Assembly: GCA_963805445.1 (NCBI GenBank)
Contig: CAWDUI010000015.1
Location: forward strand, 78,746 to 142,745
Origin: JAENVT01 sp963805445
Lineage (GTDB): Bacteria; Actinomycetota; Acidimicrobiia; Acidimicrobiales; Ilumatobacteraceae
Length of the DNA stretch: 64,000 nucleotides
Reading direction: 5' to 3'
Numbering within the stretch: position 1 is the first letter of the stretch; every line of letters starts with the position of its first letter. Below, in pieces: positions 36,466 through 46,633 of this stretch. The position numbers and the translations under genes were made by a program. The notes beneath the pieces were generated by a model, which was not told the origin of the DNA, ran no database searches, and worked only from the letters and a program-made list of their open reading frames with translations.

Positions 36466-37139
36466 GACGGAGGCTCCAGACGGAAGCCGACACCGCGAAC
36501 GGCCTCGATCCATCCGTGATCGCCGAGCTTCTTGCGCAGTGAAGCGACGTGGGCATCGACCGTCTTGGTCGGACCGTACCAATGCGCGTCCCATACCGAT
36601 TCGAGGATCTCGGTGCGGGTGTGCACGGCCCCGACGTCATTGGCCAGGAATGCCAGGAGATCGAACTCCTTGGCCGTCAAGGCGATCTCCTCGGCGTCGA
36701 TGCGCACGCGCCGCGTTCGCCGATCCAACTCCATCGAGCCGATCGCCTGCACCGCGCCGGCTTCGAGGTCGTCGCCGGTCGGCGATGCGTCGACGGCGCG
36801 CCGGCTGACGGCGCGGATCCTGGCCACGAGCTCGCGCAGGCTGAACGGCTTGGTCACGTAGTCGTCGGCGCCGAGCTCGAGGCCGAGCACGCGGTCGAAC
36901 TCCTCGCTGCGCGCGGTGAGCATGATGATCGGCGTCGTCGAGCGGCGGCGAAGTTCGCGACAGACGTCGCGACCGTCCATGTCGGGCAGGCCGAGGTCGA
37001 GCAGCACCAGCTCCTGGCCCCGTTGCTCCAGCGCCTCGGCCCCCGTCGTGACGTGCACGACCGTGTGTCCTGCTGCCGTCAGGCCCTCGACCAGCGTCTC
37101 GGCGATGGCCTTGTCGTCTTCGACCAGCAGCAGGTTCAC
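36462..37139 (-). CDS. OmpR/PhoB-family response regulator (module 1)
   Basis: A 225-residue regulator. The receiver begins VNLLLVEDDKAIAETLVEGL, with the phospho-acceptor in LVLLDLGLPDMDGRD and the switch lysine in GADDYVTKPFSLREL; the winged-helix domain ends VDAHVASLRKKLGDHGWIEA, VRGVGFRLEP. The start is GTG at 37139. It is divergent from the secreted protein at 37280. The shared intergenic region carries TCTTGGA direct repeats with 11-bp spacing, the expected layout of a binding site for this class of regulator. Confidence 0.93.
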   Translation of the reverse strand: MNLLLVEDDKAIAETLVEGLTAAGHTVVHVTTGAEALEQRGQELVLLDLGLPDMDGRDVCRELRRRSTTPIIMLTARSEEFDRVLGLELGADDYVTKPFSLRELVARIRAVSRRAVDASPTGDDLEAGAVQAIGSMELDRRTRRVRIDAEEIALTAKEFDLLAFLANDVGAVHTRTEILESVWDAHWYGPTKTVDAHVASLRKKLGDHGWIEAVRGVGFRLEPPS

Positions 37140-37178
37140 GTGGTCATTGTGACAAGCCGGCCAACACACGACGGGACT

Positions 37179-37218
37179 TCTTGGACAAATCTTGGATATT
37201 CGCGACCCGTCCCTTGGC
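37179..37218. promoter_or_regulatory. predicted operator: TCTTGGA direct repeats, 11-bp period
   Basis: TCTTGGA occurs at 37179-37185 and again at 37190-37196 in the same orientation, exactly 11 bp apart; a weaker CCTTGGC lies at 37212-37218, 22 bp further. OmpR/PhoB regulators bind tandem half-sites with an 11-bp period. The site lies in the 140-bp region between the divergent response regulator (start 37139) and the secreted protein gene (start 37280), so it could control both. Binding is a prediction. Confidence 0.55.
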
Positions 37219-37279
37219 AGCGGTGTTCGTACCGTGTGGGCATGCGATCCATGTGATTGCGACGACGGAAAGGTCTCAG

Positions 37280-37848
37280 ATGATGAAGACGAAGATTGCC
37301 ATGGTGATTTCGGTCGCCGGCGTGCTGGTGGCCGGTTCGGCCGCAGCACTGGTGAACACCCAGGTGCTCGGCGGCAGCACATCAGCAACCTCCCCACTCG
37401 TGGTCGACAACCCATCGCAGGCCCTCGAGACCTCGCCGACCGTCACGGTGGCCACATCCGCGACCACGCCGGTCGACGTCAGCCCCCGTCGCACCAGCGA
37501 GCCGGGGCGACCCAAGCGGTGTACGCGATCGGCGAGGCCGGCACCGTGACCCTCGACACTGCGGGCGACGTGCTGACGATCGTCGCCGTCACGCCGACCG
37601 ATCCCTGGATCGTCACCCAGTCCGAGACCTCGGACTCGACCGATGTCGAGGTCATCTTCCAGAACGGAAGCGCCGAGATCGAGTTCCACGCCAACCTGCT
37701 GTTCGGCGTGGTCACCACGGCGGTCGAATCGCACGACAGTTCGGCAACGTCGAACTCGACGAGCAACACGGTCAGCAACAACGGAAGCGGCCGCCCCATC
37801 GGTGGCGACGACGACTCCGGTCACGAAGGCGGTGGCGACGATGATTGA
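37280..37848 (+). CDS. exported protein of unknown function (module 1), frameshifted
   Basis: About 188 residues. A signal peptide (KIAMVISVAGVLVAGSAAAL) is followed by a threonine/valine-rich linker and a small domain (AVYAIGEAGTVTLDTAGDVL, IVAVTPTDPWIV, VEVIFQNGSAEIEFHANLLF) with an asparagine/serine and glycine/aspartate-rich tail. The frame changes in the CCCCC run at 37483-37487. I recognise no named family. The gene is preceded by AAAGG and overlaps the next gene by 8 bp, making it the first gene of the operon 37280-39275 with the single-span protein and ApbE. Confidence 0.72.
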
Positions 37849-38276
37849 TCCCCTCCTGCCCTCGGGCGCCGCCGAGCGCCTCGCAGCGTTGCGGGCACCG
37901 TCGACGAAGCGCACGAAGCCGGCCAGCACCTCGAAGATCCTGAGCGCAGGCATCTCGACCACTGCGCTGTTCGGCATGGTCGCCGTGATGGGCTGGCAAA
38001 GCACTCACGCAGCAGCTTCGGCCGCTGCGGCCCCCGAGGCCACCGTGCCGGTCACGCCGGCCGTGTCCGCAGTGACGCCCCCGACGACGGTCTTCGTGCC
38101 GACGCCCGTGCCGTCGACCGTCGCCCCGTTGGCCCCTGCGGTCGCGGCTGACGCCGGTGACTGCCGCCCCGGTGGTCGTGCCGGTCGTCATTCCCGTCGC
38201 GGTCCAGGCCCCAGCTGCTCAGCCGAAGGCCGCCCCGGCCGCGAAGTCGAACACCGCCACCAAGTCATCGGGCTGA
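37841..38276 (+). CDS. single-span protein with Pro/Ala/Val-rich tail (module 1), frameshifted
   Basis: About 144 residues: a basic cytoplasmic N terminus (RAPSTKRTKPASTSK), one membrane helix (ILSAGISTTALFGMVAVMG) and a low-complexity extracytoplasmic tail (VTPAVSAVTPPTTVFVPTPV; after a frameshift near 38150, AQPKAAPAAKSNTATKSSG). The plan matches the products of 48980-49348 and 50962-51326 in the second module. The start overlaps the preceding gene; ApbE starts seven bases after the stop. The function is unknown; a membrane-anchored spacer or small electron-carrier anchor is conceivable. Confidence 0.68.
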
Positions 38277-38283
38277 ACCTGTC

Positions 38284-39275
38284 ATGAACCACGACCGAGA
38301 TGCAGGCGAAGTCCACGCCGGGTCGTGGCGAGCAATGGGCTGCTCCGTCGAGGTGTTGATCGTCGGCGGCCCGCCAGATCTGTTGGATCTGGCGAGGACG
38401 TCGATCGATCATCTCGAACGGCGCTGGAGTCGCTTCCTCCCCGACAGCGACATCAGCCGCCTCAACCACGCCGCCGGGTCGACCGTTCACATCGACCCGG
38501 CGACGGTGGTTCTCCTCCAAGCAATGCGCGATGGTTGGCGAGCGACTTCGGGTGCCTTCGACCCGACACTGCTGGCACCGCTGGTCGGCCTCGGCTATTC
38601 CGCCAGCTGGCACGATCCGTCCACCGTCACTTCACTTCCTCACGGCGCAACGATGCGCGGCGACCTCGACCAACTCGACCTCGACGCCCAGAACCGCACG
38701 GCGCGCACCCCGGACGGCATGTGTCTCGACCCCGGTGGCATCGGGAAGGGCCTCGCTGCCGACATCGTCGTCGGTGGTCTGATGGAGGCCGGCGCGCTCG
38801 GTGCATCTGTCTCCATCGGTGGCGACGTCGCCGTCGGCGGCGCAGCTCCCCAGCCGGGTGGTTGGCTCGTCGGTGTTTGCGATCCGGTCAACCTCGACAT
38901 CGAGATGGGGCAATTGCGGATGCTGCAAGGTGGCGTCGCCACATCGGGCACGCTGCGACGTTGTTGGCACACGACACCGGCGAGGCCGTGCATCACCTCC
39001 TCGATCCGCAGACCGGTCAGCCGGCTCGCCATGCCCGCCAGATCGTCGCGGTCACGGTGGTCGCCGGCACTGCCGGGTGGGCTGAAGTGTGGACGAAGGC
39101 AGTGATGGTCCGCGGTGCGGCGATGCTGGACGTGCTCGACGAGCTCGGACTTGGCGCACAACTGATGTATGCCGACCGGTCGACGCACGACAACCGGTCG
39201 TGGGCGTCGTTCGCCGTGTCAGGCCAGGAGCGGGGCAACCTCGCCGGCGATGAAGTCGAGATGATCCAGGTCTGA
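38284..39275 (+). CDS. apbE: ApbE family FAD:protein FMN transferase (module 1), frameshifted
   Basis: About 330 residues. ApbE enzymes split FAD and attach FMN to a Ser/Thr of exported proteins. Family blocks: SWRAMGCSVEVLIVGG at the N terminus, LERRWSRFLPDSDISRLN, DPTLLAPLVGLGY, and the nucleotide-binding stretch LDPGGIGKGLAADIVVGGL, then GGDVAVGG. A frameshift near 38968 (after TLRRCWH) leads to HHLLDPQTGQPARHARQI and TVVAGTAGWAEVWTKAVMV, the usual C-terminal Mg/FAD region. No lipobox or signal is obvious. The C terminus overlaps the LLM gene by 57 bp, tail to tail. Confidence 0.88.
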
Positions 39276-40154
39276 GACGTCGAGCACCTGCAGGTAGATC
39301 CGTTCGGCGCCTGCATCGACGAAGCGCCGGATCGTCGACGCGGTCTCGTCGGCCGAGCCGGCCGCACCGTCCTTGCGAAGCTCGGCCGGGTCGTGACCGA
39401 TCGCCGCAGCCCGTCGGACGACATCGGCCTCGGTGGCGCCGGCACACACAACGAGGGCCATCGAGTAGCGCAGTGGGTGTTGTCGGTCGATCGCTGCGCA
39501 TGCGGCCTCCACGCGTCGCTTGCGTTCCACGAACGCCTCGAACGGGTGGAAGGCGACGTTGTACTCCGTTGCGTACTGCGCGGCCAGCGCCGGCGTGCGC
39601 TTCGGCCCGCCTCCCCCGATGATGATCGGCAGTGGATGTTGCACGGGCTTGGGCAGGCCGGGCGAGTTGCTGACGCTGTGCACGGTGCCGGTGTAGCTGA
39701 ACGTCTCGCCGACGGGGGTGTTCCACAGCCCATCGATGATCGCCAGTTGATCGGTGAGGTTGTCGAAGCGGGTCGGGGTGTCGGGGAAGTCGAAGCCGTA
39801 GGCGGTGTGCTCGGCTTCGTACCACCCGGCGCCGATGCCGAGCTCGACGCGGCCGCCGCTCATCTGATCGACCTGCGCCACGCTGATCGCCAGCAGCCCC
39901 GGCGCCCGGAAGGTGACCGGGGAGACCAGCGTGCCCAGTCGGATCGTCGATGTCTCGCGGGCCAACCCACCGAGGGTGACCCACGCGTCGGTCGGCCCGG
40001 GCAGGCCACTTCGTCCACCCATCGCCAGGTAGTGGTCGCTGCGGAAGAAGCCACCGAAGCCAAGTGCCTCGGCGTGCTGGGCCAGCGTGAGCAGGGTGTC
40101 GTACGAGGCGCCCTGCTGCGGCTCGGTGAAGATGAACAGGTCGGAGCGCTGCAT
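39219..40154 (-). CDS. LLM class (F420-dependent) flavin oxidoreductase
   Basis: A 311-residue luciferase-like TIM-barrel protein. The start MQRSDLFIFTEPQQGASYDT is followed by SDHYLAMGG, RLGTLVSPVTFRAPGLLAIS, VELGIGAGWYEAEHTAYGF and IIIGGGGPKRTPALAAQYA, the pattern of actinobacterial F420-dependent members. F420 use is inferred from the group; FMN is possible. The ATG at 40154 is preferred to one at 40175 because homology starts there. Intact. Confidence 0.88.
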   Translation of the reverse strand: MQRSDLFIFTEPQQGASYDTLLTLAQHAEALGFGGFFRSDHYLAMGGRSGLPGPTDAWVTLGGLARETSTIRLGTLVSPVTFRAPGLLAISVAQVDQMSGGRVELGIGAGWYEAEHTAYGFDFPDTPTRFDNLTDQLAIIDGLWNTPVGETFSYTGTVHSVSNSPGLPKPVQHPLPIIIGGGGPKRTPALAAQYATEYNVAFHPFEAFVERKRRVEAACAAIDRQHPLRYSMALVVCAGATEADVVRRAAAIGHDPAELRKDGAAGSADETASTIRRFVDAGAERIYLQVLDVSDLDHLDFIAGEVAPLLA

Positions 40155-40188
40155 CACCGGGACAGTAGCGGGCAAGCCGCAGACGACG

Positions 40189-41425
40189 TCAGGCGATGAT
40201 CGACTGGTAGACGAGTTGCTTGAGCTGACTGCGGATCGGGTGGGTGCTGCTGGGCAGCAGCTGGGTGAAGAACTGCACGGTCAGATCCTGCGCCGGGTCG
40301 ATCCAGAACGCCGTGCTGGCTGCGCCGCCCCACGCGAACTCGCCGATGCTGCCCGGCACCCGGGCCTTGACGGGATCGATCGTCACGCTGACACCGAGCC
40401 CGAAGCCCACGCCGTCGAACGTGGTCTCGGCGAACAGCGGGCGAGCGAAGGCAGTGAGGTCGACGCCGCCCGGCAGATGGTTGCTGGCCATGTACTTCAC
40501 GGTCCCGGGAGCGAGGATGCGCACGCCGTCGAGCTCGCCGCCGCGCAGCAGCATCTGGGTGAACCGGTGATAGTCGTGTGCGCTGCTGACCAGACCGCCG
40601 CCACCGCCGTGCGCCTTCGGTTCGCGCAGGGTGCCACGGTCCAGCGCCTCGGTGCGCACTGCCTTGCGGGTCCGCGGGTCGGCCCCGTACAGCGCGGCAA
40701 GGCGCGGGCGCTCCGGCGGGATCGACGAACCAGGTGGTCTCGTCCATGCCGAGCGGCTCGAACAACCGCGTGCGCATGAGCTCATCGAGGCGCTGCCCGG
40801 TGATCACCTCCAGGACCCGACCGAGCACGTCGAGGCCGACCGAGTAGTTCCATTCGGTCCCCGGTTGGAACAGCAGGGGCAGGGATGCCCATCGGTCGAC
40901 GACTGCCTCGAGGTCGAGGTCAGGTGGCATGCCCCACTCGAAACCCGCCTTGCGATACATGTCGTCGACGGGATGGGCGAACATGAACCCGTACGTCAAG
41001 CCGCTGGTGTGCGAGAACAGGTGCCACAAGCGCATCTTCTCGACGACCGGATCGAGGATCGGTGCGGTGGAGCTGCCGCTTCGCCACACCTTCTGGTTCC
41101 TGAACGCGGGGATGTAGCGGTACACCGGATCGTTGAGTTCGAAGGCGCCTTCCTCCCACAACTGCAGGGCCAGCACAGCGGTGATCGGCTTGGTCATCGA
41201 GAAGATCCGCCACAAGGTGTCGACCTCGACCGGTGCCGATGCCTCGACGTCTCGCTGGCCGTACGTCGACAGGTGCACGAGCTTGCCGTGCCGGCTGACG
41301 CTGATCAACCAACCCGGCAGCCGCCCATCGTCGACGTACTTTCGGAAGTGGTGGTCGATGCGGGCCAAACGCTCGGCCGACATTCCGACATCGGAGGGGT
41401 CACCTTCGAGCTGCAGCGCTGTCAT
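40189..41425 (-). CDS. serine hydrolase, class C beta-lactamase/esterase family, frameshifted
   Basis: About 412 residues. The SxxK nucleophile motif is WRIFSMTKPITAVLALQLWE, the YxN-type motif is WNYSVGLDVLG, and a third conserved region is GFGLGVSVT...FAWGGAASTAFWIDP, with a GG(A) in the KTG position. This points to an EstB-like esterase or D-amino-acid peptidase rather than a true beta-lactamase. There is no signal peptide, so it is probably cytoplasmic. A frameshift near 40717 separates ETTWFVDP from RLAALYGADPRTRKAV. Start ATG at 41425. Confidence 0.85.
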
Positions 41426-41447
41426 GGGCTCGACGATACGTCCTGAC

Positions 41448-42335
41448 TCAACGTCGTGCGGCGCGGTACGGGGCCATGTCGATGCCGGGATAGCGCACCT
41501 CCATGTCGTCGATCGTCTGGTCGGTCCAGTAGGGGTGGCCCGGTGCCGGGATGTCGAGCAGGGTGCGGGCGTCGGGGTCGGCGTTGGTCACGAACTCGAT
41601 CATCTCCGGGCGGTTCCCGAGGTGCCCGAAGGCCTGCTTGTTGGTCCACGTCGCTTCGGCGGCCCGGTAGTCGGCCAGCATGGTGAAGCGGGACGCGTTC
41701 GGGCCCGTCAGCGCCGTTCCCCGGTGGAAGACCTCGGTCGAGTACACCAGGATCGTTCCGGCCTTGCCGGTGGCCGGTACCTCCACATCTCGCAGCTCGC
41801 CTGGGGCAACCAGCCGTTGACCGAGGGGGATGTGTGCGGAGTGCTGCTTCGGCACCGCAGCGGTCGCCCCGTTGTGCTCATCGACATCGCAGAGGTAGAT
41901 GAACGTGGTGACCTGCATCCAACGACGTTCCACCGAGGGCACGACCAGCGTGTGGTTGCCGAAATCGCGATGGTGGTTCTGGTCGTAGTCGGTGCTGCCG
42001 GCGTACTTCGCCCACAGCTCGCCCTTGTACAGGCGGATGTCGTCGACGCCCAGGATCTGGCGGACGATCGACACGATCCGCGGGTGGGCGACGAGGCGGT
42101 TGAGCTCGGGCGAGGCCCACGGGAAGTTGTCGAGGCCGGCGAACGCAGTGGTGGTGAGGTGGGCGAAGGCGCCCGGATCGGCAAAGTACTGCTGTGGTGA
42201 CGGGAAGGTCTGCCACACGCCCGCCTGCAACGTGGCCACCTCCGGCGCGCTCAGCACATCGGGCACCATCACGAACCCGTGGGTGTTGAAGCGATCGAGT
42301 TGCTGGTCGGTCAGCACACCACATTCTCGCATCAC
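41448..42335 (-). CDS. phytanoyl-CoA dioxygenase (PhyH) family protein
   Basis: A 295-residue Fe(II)/2-oxoglutarate-dependent dioxygenase. The start FNTHGFVMVPDVLSAPEV is typical of PhyH. The 2-His-1-carboxylate iron site is in YDQNHHRDFGNHTLVV (HxD), the distal histidine with the 2-oxoglutarate arginine is in VYSTEVFHRGTALTGPNAS, then R. The substrate is unknown. It lies 22 bp downstream of nothing on its strand; its start faces dnaK across a 362-bp intergenic region with a large palindrome. Confidence 0.87.
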   Translation of the reverse strand: MMRECGVLTDQQLDRFNTHGFVMVPDVLSAPEVATLQAGVWQTFPSPQQYFADPGAFAHLTTTAFAGLDNFPWASPELNRLVAHPRIVSIVRQILGVDDIRLYKGELWAKYAGSTDYDQNHHRDFGNHTLVVPSVERRWMQVTTFIYLCDVDEHNGATAAVPKQHSAHIPLGQRLVAPGELRDVEVPATGKAGTILVYSTEVFHRGTALTGPNASRFTMLADYRAAEATWTNKQAFGHLGNRPEMIEFVTNADPDARTLLDIPAPGHPYWTDQTIDDMEVRYPGIDMAPYRAARR

Positions 42336-42357
42336 CGGACCCCCAACCCCTCGTGAA

Positions 42358-42498
42358 TCGTCTGTGACGAAACCCGCCCCGCCGGGCGAATCGCCCGAAT
42401 TCGGATCTGGGCGCCACGCTGCGGCAGCGACCTGCGGACTTGGGCGCGACTGGCGCCCAGATCGGGGTGGGATCGCCGGCGAGTTTCGTCACGGACGA
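42358..42498. repeat. 141-bp composite palindrome between phyH-like gene and dnaK
   Basis: Nested inverted repeats. The outer arms at 42358-42378 and 42478-42498 match at 19 of 21 positions (core GTGACGAAAC/GTTTCGTCAC). The inner arms GATCTGGGCGCCA (42404-42416) and its perfect complement (42451-42463) are 34 nt apart. A separate odd palindrome, CGGGCGAATCGCCCG, lies at 42383-42397. The inner 13-mer also occurs at 62558-62570. Together with 42499-42697 (promoter and HAIR sites) it fills the 362-bp gap upstream of dnaK. Confidence 0.75.
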
Positions 42499-42572
42499 TT
42501 CGGGAGGGACCGTGACGGGCGGGGTCAGGGAGTCGAGCGGGTGGGGTAACGGCCGGGTGGGGTAGCGGCAAG

Positions 42573-42593
42573 GTTGAGTCCAATCGACTCAAG
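42573..42593. promoter_or_regulatory. HAIR operator 1 (HspR binding site) upstream of dnaK
   Basis: GTTGAGT-N7-ACTCAAG matches the HspR-associated inverted repeat consensus CTTGAGT-N7-ACTCAAG with one mismatch. It lies 105 bp upstream of the dnaK ATG. hspR itself is the last gene of the operon, so autoregulation is expected. Confidence 0.88.
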
Positions 42594-42609
42594 TTTTCTT
42601 CGGTCGATG

Positions 42610-42639
42610 TTGCTTGGACCTCTCTGGTTCCCGTAAACT
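42610..42639 (+). promoter_or_regulatory. putative dnaK promoter
   Basis: TTGCTT (42610-42615) and TAAACT (42634-42639) resemble -35 and -10 hexamers with an 18-bp spacer. HAIR operator 2 begins at the -10 end, so bound HspR would block initiation. Placement is by pattern only. Confidence 0.45.
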
Positions 42640-42658
42640 TGCGTCACGTTCACTCAAG
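42638..42658. promoter_or_regulatory. HAIR operator 2 (HspR binding site) upstream of dnaK
   Basis: CTTGCGT-N7-ACTCAAG, one mismatch from the HAIR consensus. It overlaps the end of the putative -10 box and lies 40 bp upstream of the dnaK start codon. Two HAIR sites allow cooperative binding by HspR. Confidence 0.88.
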
Positions 42659-42697
42659 TTTGAGCCGTCCACCTCTACACCTACAAGGAGCACCCCC

Positions 42698-44544
<1,847 letters not shown>

Positions 44545-44548
<4 letters not shown>

Positions 44549-45063
44549 GCGATCTCTCCACGGGTCCGTCATCGGAGGGTCCGGTCGGCGGAGAAGACCC
44601 GACCACCGAGCCCGACGTCGAATCGACGTCGGGCGACGTGGCTGAGCCATCCGAGCTCGAAGTCGCTCTCCTCGAGCGCGACGAGTGGATGGATCGGGCT
44701 CAGCGGATAGCGGCAGATTTCGAGAACTACCGACGTCGGTTGGCGACGCAGCGAACCGACGACATCGACCGGGCGACGGGCCGGCTGGCCGAGTCATTGC
44801 TCCCGGTGCTCGACGCCTGCGAAGCAGCGTTCTTGCAACATCCCGCAGAGATCGAGCCACTGTTCAACCTGATGCTCAGCGAGTTGAAGAAGCAGGGTCT
44901 CGAGTCGATGAACCTGCACGAGCAGCCATTCGATCCCCATCTCGCCGATGCGGTCCTGCACGAGCCGGGCGAGGGCGAGCCGATCGTCAGCGAAGTGCTG
45001 CGGTCGGGCTACACATGGAATGGCAAGGTCCTTCGACCGGCAATGGTCAAGGTCCGCGGCTGA
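44545..45063 (+). CDS. grpE: GrpE nucleotide exchange factor
   Basis: A 172-residue protein with a disordered acidic N terminus, the long dimerisation helix (LLERDEWMDRAQRIAADFEN, YRRRLATQ) and the C-terminal beta domain (PFDPHLADAVLHEPGEGEPI, VSEVLRSGYTWNGKVLRPAM). It releases ADP from DnaK. It overlaps dnaK by four bases (ATGA), as expected for translational coupling. Intact. Confidence 0.96.
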
Positions 45064-45119
45064 GACCGGATCTGTCCGACGACCAGGGCAGCACGAGGCA
45101 ACCGAGGAGGTGATGATCT

Positions 45120-46241
45120 GTGGCAGCACAGCGTGAGTGGTACGAGAAGGACTATTACAAGGTGCTCGGTGTCAATGAAGACGCCGCGCCAAAAGACATC
45201 ACCAAGGCCTATCGCAAGTTGGCCCGCGGCAGCCATCCCGACACGCACCCCGGCGATGCCGCCGCCGAGGAGCGATTCAAGGAGGTCAGCGCGGCCTACG
45301 ACGTGCTGGGCGACGAGGCCAAGCGCAAGGAGTACGACGAGGTCCGCAAGCTCGGTCCGGTCGGCGGTTTCCAAGGCGGTGGTCCCGGTGGCCCGTCGGG
45401 ATACAACTTCAACGTCGGCAGTGATGGTCTCGGCGACGTGCTGGCGCAGATGTTCGGCCGCGGGCGGCGTGGCGGCGGCCCATCGGCCTCGGCGGGTCCA
45501 CAGCGTGGCGCCGACGTCGAGGCGACGCTGAGCCTCGATTTCGCTGATGCGGCAACAGGTCTCACGACAACGCTGCACCTCACCAGCGATGCGCAGTGCA
45601 GCACGTGCCACGGCAGCGGCGCCAAGCCGGGGACCCAACCAACGGTCTGTTCGAACTGCGGTGGCCGTGGCGTGATCGACGACAACCAGGGGCTGTTCTC
45701 GTTCTCGTCGCCGTGCCGCGTGTGCGGTGGTCGTGGCGTGGTCATCACCGATCCGTGCCCGACGTGTCATGGCACGGGAAGCGAGCGCCGTGCTCGCGAG
45801 GTGCAGGCCCGCATCCCCGCCGGGGTTGCCGACGGCCAGAAGATCCGCCTGAAAGGCCGCGGTGCGCCCGGGCGCAACGGCGGCCCGCCCGGCGACCTCA
45901 TCGTCGAGTGTCATGTCACTCCGCATCGCCTCTTCGGGCGCGACGGCAACAACCTCACGGTCAAGGTGCCGGTCACGTTCGCCGAGGCCACGCTCGGGGG
46001 CGACATCGACGTGCCAACCCTCGACGGCCAGCGGGTGATGTTGCGGTTGCGCCCCGGCACACCGTCCGGCTCGCGGCACCGGGTCAAGGGCAAAGGCATC
46101 GTCACCAAGAAGTCCACGGGCGATCTGATCGTCACGGTCGACGTCCAGGTGCCGACCCATCTCAACGACGAACAACGCACAGCCGTCGAGGCCCTCGCCG
46201 CAGCGACTACCGTTTCACCACGGACTCGATTGGAGTCATGA
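45120..46241 (+). CDS. dnaJ: chaperone protein DnaJ (Hsp40)
   Basis: A 373-residue type I DnaJ. The J-domain (DYYKVLGVNEDAAPKDITKA) has the HPD motif in GSHPDTHPGD. A Gly-rich linker (VGGFQGGGPGGPSGYNF) precedes four zinc-finger repeats (CSTCHGSG, CSNCGGRG, CRVCGGRG, CPTCHGTG) and the substrate domain ending near VPTHLNDEQRTAVEALAA. It stimulates DnaK ATPase. The start is GTG at 45120 behind GAGGAGG, 56 bp after grpE; the stop overlaps the hspR start. Confidence 0.97.
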   Translation: MAAQREWYEKDYYKVLGVNEDAAPKDITKAYRKLARGSHPDTHPGDAAAEERFKEVSAAYDVLGDEAKRKEYDEVRKLGPVGGFQGGGPGGPSGYNFNVGSDGLGDVLAQMFGRGRRGGGPSASAGPQRGADVEATLSLDFADAATGLTTTLHLTSDAQCSTCHGSGAKPGTQPTVCSNCGGRGVIDDNQGLFSFSSPCRVCGGRGVVITDPCPTCHGTGSERRAREVQARIPAGVADGQKIRLKGRGAPGRNGGPPGDLIVECHVTPHRLFGRDGNNLTVKVPVTFAEATLGGDIDVPTLDGQRVMLRLRPGTPSGSRHRVKGKGIVTKKSTGDLIVTVDVQVPTHLNDEQRTAVEALAAATTVSPRTRLES

Positions 46242-46633
46242 CCATGCGATCTCAGAACCACGCCGTCTACGTCATCTCGGTTGCCGCCGAGTTGGCCGGC
46301 ATGCACCCGCAGACACTGCGCATCTACGAACGGCGCGGCCTCGTGCAGCCGGCGCGTACGCAGGGCGGCAATCGTCGCTACAGCGATCTCGACATCGAAT
46401 GCCTGCGGCGCATCAGCGAACTGGCTGCCGAGGGCATGAACCTGGAAGGAATCCGCCGCGTCATGCAGTTGGAGACCGAGAACGAACAGTTGCGCTCCGA
46501 GAACGTCGAGTTGCGGCAGGTGGCCTCATCGGCCCTTGCCGAAGCCGACCGTCGTGCGCCGCGCCGCGATCTCGTGCCCTTGCGCCAGGAGGTCTCGGTG
46601 TTCGGCGGGTCACGCCTCGGTCGTTCGAGCTAG
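46238..46633 (+). CDS. hspR: HspR, MerR-family heat-shock repressor
   Basis: A 131-residue MerR-type repressor. The winged helix VYVISVAAELAGMHPQTLRI, YERRGLVQPARTQGGNRRYS is the HspR signature, followed by a short dimerisation helix (MQLETENEQLRSENVELRQV). HspR binds HAIR sites with DnaK as co-repressor in other actinobacteria. Consistent with this, HAIR sites precede dnaK (two) and, less perfectly, clpB (59755-59775). The start ATG at 46238 overlaps dnaJ (ATGA). The 3' end overlaps the convergent kinase gene by 24 bp. Confidence 0.95.
   Translation: MTMRSQNHAVYVISVAAELAGMHPQTLRIYERRGLVQPARTQGGNRRYSDLDIECLRRISELAAEGMNLEGIRRVMQLETENEQLRSENVELRQVASSALAEADRRAPRRDLVPLRQEVSVFGGSRLGRSS

Noticed and set aside
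42336..42697. CIRCE element (HrcA control) upstream of dnaK
   Set aside because: No TTAGCACTC-N9-GAGTGCTAA-like sequence is present; the inverted repeats found are HAIR type, in line with hspR in the operon.
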